Assembly (NCBI GenBank): GCA_003254905.1
Contig: QANU01047381.1
Coordinates: 268,792-332,791, forward strand
Source of the DNA: Nissolia schottii
Lineage: Eukaryota > Streptophyta > Magnoliopsida > Fabales > Fabaceae
DNA: 64,000 nt
Direction of reading: 5' to 3'
In this document: piece after piece, positions 47,934-60,860 of the stretch
Layout: each line of letters starts with the position of its first letter
Numbering within the stretch: the stretch's first letter is position 1
Notes under the pieces: model-generated
What the model saw: the letters and a program-made list of their open reading frames with translations, nothing else
Databases searched by the model: none
Told to the model about the DNA's origin: nothing
Made by a program: the position numbers and the translations under genes

Positions 47934-49685
47934 GTGAGTGATATAGCTCTCATATACTGTTGCATATTCATGAAATGACTTCATGTATGGTAGTGCATTA
48001 GTATTAATCTTTACAATTGGAGGGACAACTTGCTACCGAATAAATGCAAATTGGAAAGTTCTAAATTTCTAATAATCGTATAACTATTGTTCTAGTTATT
48101 ATTCTTGTTTTTCCATTGCAATATCTTTCATTTTGTGAGCTTAAATTGTTGGAAAACACAAATATGAATGAAATTTTGAGAACTTCTGTATCTTGTTCTA
48201 CAATTTTTAGATATTGCATGCTTAACTCTGCTTCTTCTTAGCTCATGGTGTTTCTTGTCCTTATGGAACTTGTGTTTATAGTATAAAGTGTTGTGAGCAT
48301 GTTCTTTCTTCCATAGGAACATTGCTACTCTGCTATTATGACATTGTTTTCCCACATGAAGCATCTATATACTTAAATTATTACAAAAAGCAACATATAT
48401 AATTTACAGAATTAAATAATAATTTAATATTTAGAATAATAATAAAAGTAAAATAATAATTAAATATGTTTAAAAAAATTATTTATCTTTACCATCGAAA
48501 ATTCCTACAGTAAAATCGATGGTAGTTACCGTTGATTATTACCGACAGTAATTCATCATAAAATTATGTATAAATATCATTGAATTTTCATCGTAATTTG
48601 TAACACCTTAGCTAGCTACTTACGCTTAAGTAGTAAGTAATGCTCACAAGTTTGTTACTGCTCGACTGAATTACTTTTAGAATTATTTTTTAAAGTACAA
48701 TCGTTATGAAAATAGGGCCAATTTAAAACTTTTCTTTGTTTTACAAATTCTTGGTTATGAAAACGTGAGTCATACTCGTGTCGAGATGAATTCTACTAAC
48801 TAAAGAAACTCATACGCTTGAGGGAATATTAAAAACACTTTCTCATCATACATTACTACCACACATACATACCAAGTGGTCCGGGGTTTACATACGTCAC
48901 AACAAAATACACACACACACACATGTATACAGCAAGTATAGCTACGCATGGGACATGTAGTGTAGCTACCCTACCGTCCCATGTGCCGAAAGAAAATAAC
49001 ATATACAAATATACGAGCCTAGTTCTAATGGACCATCCGCTCGCCACGATAGTTGTCCGCCCTACGTAAGGTTCATAACTTAGAAGTGGTGCTCCCCATT
49101 CTTGTTATTGTCGGAGGTTGACTTTGCCATTGCGTCTGCTCATGACTTCCTGTCCTACGATCTTCAGCATCCTCGTTTGAAGCCCACGATGTGGGGTCAA
49201 CTCTCACATGCGAGCGTGGGTCCTGGACTCTGCGGCAACCCTACAACACACCAGGTCATCCTAGAACCATAAGTAAATGGTAGGGGTGAACACGGGTCGT
49301 ACCCAACCCGCCGACCCGCCAAATTTGACCCAATCCGACCCGGGCGGGTCGGTTTTGGCGGGTCGGCGGGTCAGACCCAACGAACCCGCCATGTTTTGTG
49401 GGTCGAGTCACGGGTCAGTGTTTCTAAATCCGACCCGACCCGACCCGCCTAAAGTAATTATATTAAAAATATTAACCTATAAGCCTTGCCTTCAGCCTTC
49501 CTACCCTTTCACTTCACTATTTCAAAATCAAAATTCAAAACAAAACCTAACCCTTCCCAGCCCCATCTCTTCTCTGCGCCGCTGCCTCTTCGTCTTCCTC
49601 CTGCTACCCCTCACAGCTTCCCCTTCGCGTTTCTGCGCCGCCTCCCCGCGACCCCGCAGCCACCCGCGACCCCCCGCAGCAACCC

Positions 49686-49747
49686 NNNNNNNNNNNNNNN
49701 NNNNNNNNNNNNNNNNNNNNNNNNNNNNNNNNNNNNNNNNNNNNNNN
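49686..49747. other. Assembly gap of 62 unknown bases
   Basis: The run of N lies between CCCGCAGCAACCC and CCCCCCGCAGCCACC, so a short GC-rich tandem repeat probably collapsed or failed to assemble here. Frames that cross it are not real. Confidence 0.95.
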
Positions 49748-49824
49748 CCCCCCGCAGCCACCCCGCGACCTCGCAGCCTCTTTCCCTAATTTAACCTGCT
49801 CTTTGTTGTGCTCTCCTGCTCTGT

Positions 49825-49828
<4 letters not shown>

Positions 49829-49861
<33 letters not shown>
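49829..49861. repeat. (GT)n microsatellite
   Basis: About sixteen uninterrupted GT units lie inside the hAT element, followed by further GTGTGTGTGGG-type DNA to about 49960. Confidence 0.9.
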
Positions 49862-49863
<2 letters not shown>

Positions 49864-52721
49864 TGCTGAGTGTGTGTGTGGGTCTATGGGCTGTGGGGGG
49901 TCTGTGGGCTGCTGTGTGTGTGTAGGGGGGTCTGTGGGCTGGGGGGTCTGTGTGGGCTGGGCTGCTGTGGTTAAAAACACAATTTTTTCAAAAAAAAAAA
50001 AAAATAGGGCGGGTCACCCGCTGACCCGCCAAAACCTACCCGACCCAGGCGGGTCTGGCGGGTACCCATAAAAAATTGTGTTTTTATCCGACCCGACCCG
50101 CCCGCCCGCCAGACGTTGGGTCGGGTCTGTGACACGGGCGGGTCCTACCCGACTCGACCCGTGTGCACCCCTAGTAAATGGGGGTGAGAACTTACGTCCT
50201 CAAAGGGAATCCTGTGGGGTTGACTCTGTTCTTTATATTCACTTATGGTTCTGTTGCTCAGGGGTCTCTAATTATAAATTAAAAAGCTAAGACGCCCTAC
50301 TTCATTTTAGTCCATACTAGTCCTGAGCAGCTTTATCTATTTACTAGGTGACGAGGGGAAAACTAATCTTGTATTACCTACTTTTATGACATCGCGCTTT
50401 CTAATCTTAAACGCGTACACATTTTGCGACGCCAGGTCGCGTTTGCTCGTAATTTATGAAAACTTGAAGGAAATACTCGTGATACCGAATCACGTTGTGT
50501 TTGCCCTATGGCATAAACATATATCATTTTTCTGAACTTAACCTTTTCACATATGTAACTCACAAATACCATGCATGCAGGGGCTAATGGGGATCCTCTT
50601 ATGTGCCCGTCGATGTTTCCATTGGGGTACATACTTCTTTCCCTCCATGTACCCATCAGTTGACTACCACCACTATCAGAGTACATCCTTCTTTTCTCAG
50701 GTTGAGCTCGAACCAGTTTGGTAGCGACCCACATACGCATTTAGTATAAAACGTAACCACCCCCTGTGAGGTGGTGAGGGGATGCCCTGTGACAAGCTAG
50801 AGAGGTTAACTTTCATTCTTAACATAACCATCCCCTGTGAGATGGTGAGGGGTTATCTTGGGACATGCCAAAAAGGGGAATTTCTTAATCATCTTCTAAT
50901 TATCCATCCCATATCATAAGTTGAAAGGATTTCCCTCACATGACCGCCTTACCGTCGCATATCGGACGTTGAAGGGATTGCCATCATGTGACTGCCTTAC
51001 CGCCGCATATGGGACGTTGAAAGGGATTTGCCACCATGTGACCACCTTGCCGCCGGATATTGGACGTTAAAGGGATCGCTGAGAGGAGGATTTCTAGACC
51101 ATCTTCCGTGTAATCATTTTCTAGGGTAAGTCGAATTGATTTGGCCGAAAAAACATCTAATGTCTCATGCAATTCTAAGATTCATTTATTATCTTTTTAA
51201 CTTTAGCGTTTAATTTTCTAGCGATCTAACCTAAGGTCACCCTAATTTTCTCCTAATGGGAAACCTTTAATTCCTCATGATGCATGTCAATGTTCAAATA
51301 TAATATATAGCAGATACAATAAGCATATAATTCAAACACATAATCCTATACCTTTCTACGACTGCACACACAGACATACGACGGGAAAATTTCGTAAGTT
51401 TCACTCTGTTGTCTCTTTTATGACAGGAAAACTTCTAGTTTGGAATACTTTGATTTGGTTCTAGTCTCTTTCTTTCTTTTAAACTCGATTGTCATAACTT
51501 TCATTAAATCCCCTAATTATCCCTCAAAACTCCATAATTCGCTTGTTACCCAAAATTCCCAATTTTCTTGAAAATTTTAGTTATAAAAAACCCAAAGGGC
51601 CCAGGACTCCACCCCAAGGTTTTTGATAGCCCTAAACTCATTTTTTATTATAATAAACCCATATTTTTAACCCAAATCTCTGAAATTTCAGTTTTGCCCT
51701 TTTTCGCCCAAAACGCCATTTTACTCAAAATTCCCGATTTTCTTCGAATTTTTAGTTATCAAAAACTCAAAGGGCCCAAGACTCCACCCAAGGTTTTTGA
51801 TAGCCCTAAACTCATTTTTCTTAAATATAAACTCAGATTTTCAATCCGAAACCCCAAAATTTCCGTTTTGCCCCTTTTACCCGTAAACGTCATTTTACTC
51901 AATTTACTTGAAAACTTTGTCGGGGGTTCCAAAAATTTTGAAACTTAACACCCCCACTCAATTTTTCATGTAGATTTAAAAAATGAGGTTAGTTTTTCAA
52001 GTTGAAAACCCCTTTTTGTATTTTAACCCAAAACCGAAACAGCTCCCATAAATTCCCAAAATTTCTCTAACAATCCTAGCTAAAATCCTTACATGCATTT
52101 TCCCCAATCAATTTTCTCAACCAAGACCCAATTGAAGTATCCAAACACAGGCTTCAAATATGCATACAATTCAGATTTAACAACAAACAAATTAGAGTAA
52201 AAGATTAAGAAAACTTAGCCTTCCTCCTGAAGACGAAACCCCATTGCTTGCGGGGCTAAGAAACCCACCTAAGCTCTCAGACTTCCTTGCTTTTCCATTC
52301 CCTTTGGGACTCCTTTTTCCTTGATGAATTGAAGAATGAAATCCAGAATTTTATGATGAAAATAATGGAGGAGAAACTATCTTCCTTGAGGGCAAAATGG
52401 AGAGACAATGGTGGCTGGTGGTGCATGCATGTGGGTGGTGGTGGCTTGGATGAAGATGATGGTGGTTTGGATGATGAAAGCTATGGTGATGGAAGAATGA
52501 TTATGATGACGATGATGAGGATGGGCTGGTGATGAAGAGATGATGATGGAAATGGAATTGATGGTGGTGGTGGGAAGCTTGATGTGGTGGCTATGGAGGA
52601 TGAAAAATCTTGATGGTGGTGGCTTGGTGATGGTGGCCCAATTCGTGGTGATGAGATGAGATGAAGGAGCTGTAGATTTGTTTTTTCTCCACAAGTTGTG
52701 TGAAAAAGATTCTTTCTCTGA

Positions 52722-53897
52722 CCTTGATGGCTTGGTTTTGATGACGACAACAAACATCAACAAAAAGCAAAAAAAGGGAAGGACACAATCAAAGAACCGC
52801 AAAGCTCAACTGTTTATCACTGAAGGTTCAAGTGTTTTACCTTAGTATCTAAATAGTTAGCATGTGTTATGATATTGTGGTTTATGGCTCAAAAGGTTTT
52901 CAACATAAACAAGGATAACACTTTTCTAAAACCCTAAAATCATTTACCAACACTTTTGTCGGGTTTGAAACACTTTGAAAACAATTTCTGCATGAGTAAT
53001 CGATTACCACCATTTGAAATTCAAAATTTTTTGAATCTTTTTAGGTGTAATCGATTACCAATTCGAAGTAATCGATTACCACCTCAGCAAATTTGAATTT
53101 GGGCAAAATTTAAGCGTGTAATCGATTACCACACTTGGTTAATCGATTATGTTCTCGAATGGGTGTGTTTTTTCATGAAACAATGCGATGTTTGGCATTT
53201 GTATGCTACGACAATGGTTCATGAACAGACACCTCTGCCTATATAAGGTTGGAACTCATGCAAAGCAACAACACAACACCAGAACTACAATCTTTCATCA
53301 TTTTTACAAGTTCTGATAAATTTTCAAAGTTCATTTTTCAATCCAAAAACTCAGAAAGCATTGAGCCATAATTGTCATATCATTTGTGCTCTTTATTCAG
53401 GATTATCCTTCCCTGAGTTTAGGATTGGGTAAAAAGCCATTGTACAATTCTTCTTCAAATTGTTAATTGTGGTTGTAAACATCGTAGTGTTCAGTGTGTT
53501 TTCTGATTATCACCATAGAGTTCGGTGAGGGCATTGTGTAACTAGGGGAACGATTATGTTATCTTGAAGTTGTCGGTGTAAGCGCCTCGGTTGTGAGGTT
53601 GTACACAACACAGTTTACATAGTGGAAAAATCCCTGAATCAGAATAGGGGACTAGACGTAGCCTTCGGTGGTTGAAGGTGAACCAGGATAAAATCTCTGG
53701 TGTGATTTTTCCTATCCCTACACTCTTTATATTCAGTAATTTACATTTTTGTTGCATTAACATTATCAATCATTCTGTTTATTGCTGGGTATTGATCATA
53801 ATTTGGGAATTAGGGTTTCAAACTAATTATCATTTTCAAAGAACAAAAATCAAGGAAAAACAAGAGAAACCTACTTCACCCCCCTCTTAGGTTGCTA
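52722..53897 (+). mobile_element. Solo LTR, copia/SIRE-like
   Basis: An insertion of about 1.18 kb is bracketed by TCTGA at 52717-52721 and 53898-53902, a candidate 5-bp target duplication. It contains TATATAAGG at about 53239, repeated TAATCGATTACCA motifs before that TATA box, and the closing CACCCCCCTCTTAGG, features I associate with SIRE/Maximus-type LTRs in legumes. The bracketed ends do not begin TG or end CA exactly, so edges may be a few bases off. Confidence 0.6.
52997..53150. repeat. TAATCGATTA palindrome cluster in the LTR
   Basis: TAATCGATTA occurs five times between 52997 and 53150, four followed by CCA or CCAC. Ten-base perfect palindromes in the U3 part of an LTR may be protein-binding sites, which is inference. 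Confidence 0.8.
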
Positions 53898-56800
53898 TCT
53901 GAAGTTACAAGTTGAAGAGAAGGAAACGTTGTATGAAAGTGGAGAGAAAATGGTTAGGTTGCCTTATGCTTTAAAGCTTCGTTTGCTTGCCTTTTTTCTT
54001 TTGTTTAATTGTGATTAAGGCAATATGAATTTGCCTCAGCCTTCATGATTTGGCCGAATGGCCATGTGGAAGTGTGGCTCACAAGCGTGGCGACACACGT
54101 CACACCACGTGTCGTCATGCATGTGTGATGGCTAACAGGTGTTCGTAGAGTTTTCGGGCGTGATTTGAGTCTTTTCGGGACTCAAAAAGAGGTGTTTTGA
54201 CCCCAAAAATTAAAATAAATCAAAGAGAGGTAAAATTAATAATTTCCCTCCAAAACATATTCTAATACATATATTTTACCCTTAATATACTTTATGTGAA
54301 AAGAAAAACGGGTTTGGGTTCTAGAAACCACTCGTAACACTGAAACAAGACATTCCTTGGTAATTACTCGAGTTACAAAAAGAACACAGTCTCTTCTGGA
54401 ATGACTCTAAGGTGCAATAAAGGTGTTTAAGAATCTTGGAATGACATGTGAATCTACTCCAAGACATTCGTTGGTAATTTAGGCATGATTGTATGGTTAC
54501 TAAGGCCATCGGTTGGCCGACGAGGCTCACCGGGGTTTATCTAGCAACTAGAGGCTCAGGGAAATGTTTTTCGCCTTTTCTAAATACTTGGTTGACATCT
54601 TAGTAGCTTCAATAAGCCTCCCAGGATATAATTTTGATAACGTGAGAGGTGTTAAAAGAATTCATAAATGTCTCACACTTCAGTGGGTTTTCATTCCAAT
54701 AACAAGGAAACTGAGGCGTAAGTTTTCGAATGCTTGGGCATCACTAAATAAAAGGAAAGTAGGTAAATTGTGGTTTTATTTAATATGGGGATTATCGTCG
54801 TATATGTGTTTTCTTTTAATTCTTTGGTTTTCGAGAGAAGTGGAGTTTATCCACAAGGTAAGGTGAAGAAGTGACGATGACACATCATACGCGTGGGTTC
54901 ATTACACGATTCTTCAAGAAAACGAAGAGTTATCTTGAGAATTTTCTTCAAAAGAAAGGAAGTGACAATGGCAGCAAGAAGGATGAGAGAATGAGGGATG
55001 GGGGATGGATGGTGGATATGTCGATGGAGTTGTGAACGTGTCAATGAGGGAAATACAAGAGTTCCATTCGAGAATTCGGCATTGCGGTCGACATAAGGGA
55101 AAGTTCTCAGTTAAGTTCGGTGAGGCTTAGAGAATTAGTTTCTCTAGTTATCTTCACACCATTTCAACATAAAATGATTAATGAGAAATGAACTGACTCA
55201 GAGGCGTCAGCTAAAGAAAGAAAAAGAAGGTTTTTCAAGAAACGACTTGGAAACTTAAAAAAAATTTTCAGAGGACAGCTTAAGGGAAAACGTGTTCACT
55301 CTCATGGTAATTGGCTTTGAATGGCAGGGTCTGGGGCTTCTAACTTACTAGGGAAACTAAAATGTATTTGAGTGAGGTAGCTTGTAGAGGCATTCTTATT
55401 TTTCTCTCGATGGGTTTTGCCTTTACGGAGGTGGGAGAGAACCATTGTATGAATGGAAGGAAAGAAAAGGAAATCACTTGGATCCCTAAATGAAAGGGTC
55501 TTAACTTTCTAGGTGAAATATGGAAAATTTTGAGGCAAATAACATGATTACTCTTTTTTTAAGGGAGGTGGTGACACACACGCTGACCGAATGGCTAAGT
55601 GTCTCAGGGGAAAAAGGTATTTCGAGATAGTGCTCAAAATAGCAAACAAGTGGGGTGTTACAAAATTAACCGACGGTAAATGGTTCAATACGAACTATTA
55701 CTGGATCGCCATTAGCGTCAGCCTACACCGACACTAATTACCATCGGCTATATAAATCTGACGGTAATAAGTTACCATCGAGGCTATTACCGTCGGTCCA
55801 CTTTCTGATGGTAATTTCGACGGAAAGCATAAAATCTAAGGGTAATCGAGAAAAAATTTGACAGTAATGAACATTTTTCTTGTAGTGTTGTGTCTATTAT
55901 TTTTCTGATTTAAGATGAAATTTCACATGATATCAGAGCTATGGTATCCACCTTGACAGCCTAACCTAATTCCGCTATCTTGAGTTCTTTTAAACTCATA
56001 TATGCAATCCCTAAATTTCCATATAGCAAACAGAGTTTCTGAAAACCCCTAATTTCACTCTCAAATTTGCCTTGATTTGGCATTGAAATCCCAAATTAGG
56101 GCTTCTTGAAATTGTCTTGTGGTTTTCCTTAGCTTCTACCTTAGTGTTTAAGGTGGTTAAGTAGTGATTAAACTCTAATTGAGTTTCTTGATGTAGCCTT
56201 ATGGCTTTGATTTGTAGCTAGCCTTCTCATTTTGATGAAAGATCGAAGAGGCCCAACGAAGGTCGAAGCCCGAATGAAAGTCGAAGCCTTTTGGAAACTA
56301 GGAGCTTCAATGGTTGATTCTAGGAATTGCTTCTAACAAGTGGTAGTCAAACGTTTGATATTGATCCTGTACTAGGTCTTGATTTGTAGACAGCTGTGTG
56401 ACGTTGATGGAAGATAATAGAGGCCCGAACGAAGGTCAAATACTTTTGGAAACTAGGAACTTTGGTGGTTGCTTCTAGGAATTGCTTTTACCAAGTGGTA
56501 GTCAAGCATTTGATATTGATCCCGTGTTGGGACTTGATTTGTAGCCATTCATGTGACATTAATAAAAGATCGAAGAAGTTCAAACGAAGGTCGAAGACTT
56601 CTGAAAACCAGGAGCTTCAGTGGTTGCTTCTACGAACTCATCCACCTCTGTGCAGACACGATAGTCATTTAATTGTGGCAAACTTAATTAAAGCTAGATA
56701 AGTTTTGGCTTGAGGGGGTGTTAGAATATACTGAGATATTATAAAATCCTGTTAGAATATATTAAGATGTTATAATATCCTAGCATATCGTAAATTATAT

Positions 56801-56994
56801 TTCAGATTGATTTAAATTGATTTAGTTTGTTATTAGGTTTATTTTGTCATTATTATCCTGATTCTCTATCTAGTTTATAAATAGGCAATGACTTATTTGT
56901 ATTGGGAACACAACATAAACAAACATTTCTCCTCCATTATTTGTTTTGTCTTTCTTGTTGTGTCTATTATTTTTCTGATTCAAGATGAAACTTA

Positions 56995-57418
56995 ATCGTA
57001 AGCAAATATATTCTTTTTGTTAAACACATATCTATTATTGTTTGGTATTGAAATCAAAAAATGAAGGTGAAAATTTTTACAGATTAAATTTATTAATAGA
57101 AGAGCAATTCTTGAATAGGCACATGACTAAGAATTTTCTTACACACACACAAGAAACATTATTAAAGATTTGCTTATATACTTGTGAGACCTACCAAATT
57201 TTTGTGTGTTTTTCTAAGTGAAAACTCTTAAGCATGTGCTCGTCTAAAAATTCCTCTAAAAAAGCACTTATATGACACGTGGATTCATGAACCTTTTATT
57301 ATATCTTTATTCCATACAAAATTAACTTCTAGCGTGGAGAAAGAAAATGATTGATAATGTATATTAAAATTATCTAATTTGTCATAACAAAAAAAATTAT
57401 GTAATTCATGCAACCTCG
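56995..57418. other. Short spacer between two copia elements
   Basis: AT-rich DNA with no recognisable feature. Confidence 0.4.
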
Positions 57419-59220
57419 TGTTGTGAATAATTCAAGATATATCTTTTTTCTATTTTATATGTTAATTTAATTTTTTTTCTTAACTATTAAGATATTTATC
57501 CATCTTAACTGTTAAGAGATTTACCTATCTTATTTTAAATTGGTTTAGGTTTATCTTAATTCGATTTATGTCTAGCCTATAAATAGGCGTTGACTCATTT
57601 GTACTTAATATTTAGAGAACACACAATCATCAATAATATTATTCTCCATTATTCTTTATCTCTTATATTTCTTGTGTCTAATCACCGTTCATCCTCAATG
57701 TTTAACATAGTATCATAGTCATGGCATCCATCATGACCTATATATCAACCATGTCTCTTTATCGACTGTCTCCGTACAGTTTCGTTATGCTTTCGCTACT
57801 CTGAAATTATGTCCTCCATTTTCTCTCTTCACATACTCTTTCCTAGTTCCGCCCAGACTTTCTCATGGTCTCTTTTTGCAAGCCTTACATTTTTGCCTAT
57901 TGTTGTCTTCGTGTCGTGCAGCCCCATACCGTTGCTTATTGCTGCCTCCATGCAACCTCAGATCCTTGTCTCCATTGGTTTTTCCCAACACCAAATCAAT
58001 TGTTGCTTATGTTGGTTTCACCCACCTTGCCTTAGCTAGTCCCGCAGTACTTGTTGCCTCAGGTAGTTCTGCTTAGCCCACACTTGTTTCCTTAACTGGT
58101 TCCTGCCAATTTCCATGTTGTCTCTTGATGTTGCCTTTGTTTACATATATACAACTGACCCGTCATTCCTGTTTATGTACAAACTCAACATCCTGTTTCC
58201 ACACAAGCCCGGACTCCCATTGCCACTCCTACCTCCATGCAAACACCCATTGTCACACCTGCCTTCCCGACTTCGCTTAATTGTAATAAGCTTAAAGCTC
58301 AATGAGCTTAGCTTAAAAGAGAGTGTTGAGAATAATTCAAGATATAATGTTAAGATATTTTCCTATCTTAACTGTTAAGATATTTATTCATCTTATCTTA
58401 AATCAATTTAAGTTTATTTTAGTTTGATTATATTCTGATTTATCATTTAATGTGTCTTCATAAAATGGCAAAGAACTGGTAGAATAGGAGAAATCCATTA
58501 ATGACCTTGTGCTTAGGGCTGTCAAACGGGCCGGCCTTAACATGCTTTTACTATTCACGGGCCGATTTTCATATGTTTGGTCCATCCATTTATGTGGTTA
58601 TGTGGGTAAACGGGTTAGTCTGGGGTTTTGCCTATATATGTTAATACTAAACCGGCCAATTTGGCCTGCGGGTTAAATGGGTCAAGCCTAAACGAGTTTT
58701 TGCTATTTGTGGGCCGGATTTTATGTGTTTGATCCATCCATTTAACCGGATAAACAGGCCGGACTCGAGGGTCGGGCTCATTTTGACAATCCTATTTGTG
58801 CTTAAGCTTTGAAAACTAAATAATGGCTTCATTGATTTATCAAAGTAATTCGGAAAACTGAATACAGGTATGTGAAGAATGGAATTCCTAAGTTAAAGTT
58901 CAGATGATGGGTGTTGAGCTAGGCTTTTATAGAGCAATGATAGCAATTGCTTGTACGATACAAGTTAAGCAATAATTAACTAACTATTCTAACTGTCTCT
59001 TACTTCTAGTAACAGAAATAGCTAACTACGAATTAGGAGAATTGTGTTGATCTTGGTTCTGAGAATTTGACTCCGGTGATGTGTCTAGTTTATAAATAAG
59101 TGTTGACTCATTTGTACTTAATATTTGAATAACACACAACCATTAATAATATTATTCTTAATTATTATTTATCTCTTATATTTTGTGTGTCTAATCATTG
59201 TTCACCTACTATGCTTAACA
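57419..59220 (+). mobile_element. Second internally deleted copia-type element, right LTR interrupted
   Basis: The left LTR (57419-57707) starts TGTTGTGAATAATTCAAG, has CTATAAATAGGCGTTGAC near 57578 and ends GTTTAACA. The right LTR starts at 58324 (TGTTGAGAATAATTCAAG) and ends at 59220 (GCTTAACA). Between 58435 and about 59082 the right LTR is broken by about 650 bp of foreign DNA that itself has LTR-like features on the minus strand (CTCTATAAAAGCCTAGC near 58920-58936) and a hAT MITE. After the left LTR a degenerate primer site (AGTATCATAG) is followed by about 0.6 kb of non-coding interior. Frames there are low-complexity. No flanking duplication was found. Confidence 0.75.
58514..58794. 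mobile_element. 281-bp hAT-like MITE
   Basis: Ends are TAGGGCTGTCAAACGGG and, on the other strand, TAGGATTGTCAAAATGAG. Flanks CTTGTGCT (58506-58513) and TTTGTGCT (58795-58802) match at seven of eight positions. The interior carries GGGCCG and GGCCCG motifs and no coding sequence. Confidence 0.85.
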
Positions 59221-60860
59221 CAGTTAAAGATAAAATGATCTATAATTTAAATCTGATTTCCAAATTAGGTATTTTTATTTTATAAAAGTGGTGAGTTATG
59301 TTTCACTATTCATAATTTGTCATTTTTTAACATTAACCAATTGTGTAATTACGTGTATATCTCTCAAGTAATAAAATGTGACTAGTAGAGTCGAAAAAAT
59401 AAGGGCACCCTCCATTTTTGTCTGCGTAGATTTTTCCTTCGATCAATTTTGCCTTTAATAAAAATTGTCAGCCAAAGTTGTCTCTACAAAATACAAAATT
59501 TAATTATGTTATTAATCCGTCAATTTCTTGATGGTAACAGATTATGTGACATATAATTAATTTTTTTTTGGCCAAAATTGTTCCTAAAAATATAAAAATT
59601 GGTTACCTAATTTAGCCCTTCTGTTAGAGAGAGTGATTGAAATATTAACTTGACTGACATTTATATTTTGCAAAATTAATTTTGAACGACAATTTTTATT
59701 AGGCAAAAAGTTGACTTAAGTGAGAATTGACATGATGAAATTGGGATTTTTTGGAAAAAAATATGAAAAAATCTGTGTATAACAAAATGAGTATCAATGT
59801 ATAGCCAATGTACTATTATACATAAAAATACTCATAATTATTGAGCAAGTGGGGAATAATTATTTTATTAGTAGTAGACTAGGGTGCATTTAAAATAATG
59901 GTGACTATACATTAATATAATATTTTGTGTACACGTAACACCACTAAAAAAAATATCATCGCAAGGATCAATACTTTAACTTCATGCGACTATAAATACC
60001 GGTCAAACTTGATAGCATATATTATATTTAGGTCAGAAAATCATAACGACTTTCATTTTTTTTTTACTCTCACACAGAGAGGTATAACCAAATGCGTCGT
60101 ATATTTGTGAGTTTTTAAAGCTGACATTATTTTTTAGCACCAAACCTATTCGATTAACGGTTTCATTTAAATTAAGTCCAAATTACGGACATTTGACTTC
60201 TGTAGCTCATGTTCCTGCTCACATTTTTTCATGTATAGGTTAGTTTTTCCACCCCCGCAATTATTTTAAACTGTAAATATTGACACATTTATATTGTAAG
60301 TTTTTTTTTTTTTGGGTCAACAAATTTGTATAAGGTTGATCAACAAGCTCTTTAATTTGCCGCGTAAACAAGAACACCCTAACGATCTTTGAATTGGTCT
60401 TTGGCGAAAGAAGAGTGAAATTAAGGCCCACCAATTGCAAGCTTTAACAAGTTGACAAAATAAAAAATGAAAAACGTGTAACATGTTGGAACACTGTGTT
60501 GGAGGTTTGATTTGAACCCATCAAAATCATCTCAATTGATGTGCTTAGTATGACTTTTGGTGCCGTGATTTACATAATAATCTTTATTTTATGTATTTAT
60601 AGTTGCTACCATGTTGAAGGGGGTGTCACAATCATTGTATATATAATTGTTTAATGCAATTTGTGCATTGTACTCCCTAGCGGGCATTTGAGACCTAGCT
60701 ACTTCGGGTTTTATTGGCCGTTTGTACGTAAGACTAATTAATCAGAACGACCCAAAAACAGGTCTTGTCTACTTAGGTTTTTATATTAACTCGATGATTA
60801 TCATTGTTTAACTTATTTGACTCCACCATTTAAATAATAAAAATGATATGGTAAACCATA
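59221..60860. other. Intergenic DNA
   Basis: No gene is supported. Around 59390-59770 the text GTCGAAAAAATAAGGGCACC and TTTAGCCCTTCTGTTAG looks like decayed transposon DNA. Nothing else is recognised. Confidence 0.35.

Larger units (their letters stand above)
49281..50173. mobile_element. hAT-like element of the GGGTCGGGTCGG type
   Basis: Ends are TAGGGGTGAACACGGGTCG and, on the other strand, TAGGGGTGCACACGGGTCG. An exact 8-bp target duplication GTAAATGG lies at 49273-49280 and 50174-50181. Both subterminal regions are dense in GACCCG/CGGGTC. The interior holds pyrimidine-rich coding-like DNA, a 62-base assembly gap (49686-49747) and a (GT)n run at 49829-49861. No transposase is visible. Confidence 0.9.
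48599..55662 (-). mobile_element. Long-LTR retroelement remnant nested in the CACTA element
   Basis: The sequence starts TGTAACACCTTAGCTAGC and ends GGGGTGTTACA, the same terminal style as the solo LTR at 4933-8172, whose left end reads TGAAACATCCTAGCTAGC. Shared internal blocks (CTGAGCAGCTTTATCTA near 50326, and TTCCTCATGATG(T/C)ATG near 51272) occur in the same order. Flanking bases TAATT (48594-48598) and AAATT (55663-55667) match at four of five positions, an imperfect target duplication. Removing the nested hAT and the copia-like LTR leaves about 5 kb with no pol domains, so this too may be a long solo LTR. Minus orientation is inferred from the relative. Confidence 0.7.
46286..55887. 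mobile_element. CACTA element carrying a captured gene fragment
   Basis: The ends are CACTACTAGAAAC at 46286 and, on the other strand, CACTACAAGAAAAATG at 55887. The 3-bp target duplication TTG lies at 46283-46285 and 55888-55890, and the uninterrupted right copia LTR (TTTCTTGTTGTGTCTATT) shows the empty site. Dense TTACCGTCGGA-type subterminal motifs fill 46300-46950 and 55670-55870. About 2.3 kb remains outside the nested LTR element on the left. No transposase is seen, so it is non-autonomous. The 5' part resembles the element at 62038 (shared TTTGGCG(T/C)(T/C)AA(G/A)TG(G/A)C motif), a likely autonomous relative. Confidence 0.88.
46014..56994 (+). mobile_element. Internally deleted Ty1/copia-type element, left LTR split by a CACTA insertion
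   Basis: The right LTR (about 56719-56994) starts TGTTAGAATATACTGAG and contains TATAAATAGG near 56876. The left LTR starts TGTTAGAATATATTGAT at 46014, breaks off at 46285 when the CACTA starts, and resumes at 55888 to about 55925. The two LTRs align closely (for example AACAAACATTTCTCC and ATTATTTTTCTGATT). Directly after the left LTR comes TGATATCAGAGC, one base off the initiator-Met tRNA primer site, and before the right LTR is the polypurine tract TTGAGGGGGTG. The internal part is only about 0.8 kb and non-coding, with a repeated GATCGAAGA(G/A)GNCCNAACGAAGGTCGAAG motif. Flanking 5-bp duplication is not evident. Confidence 0.85.

Noticed and set aside
49277..49789. 170-codon frame crossing the assembly gap
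   Set aside because: It runs through 62 unknown bases and the hAT terminal repeats, so the translation is meaningless.
52377..52802. Minus-strand 141-codon frame rich in His, Ser and Ile
   Set aside because: Product of GATGATGGTGG-type low-complexity DNA inside the nested LTR element.
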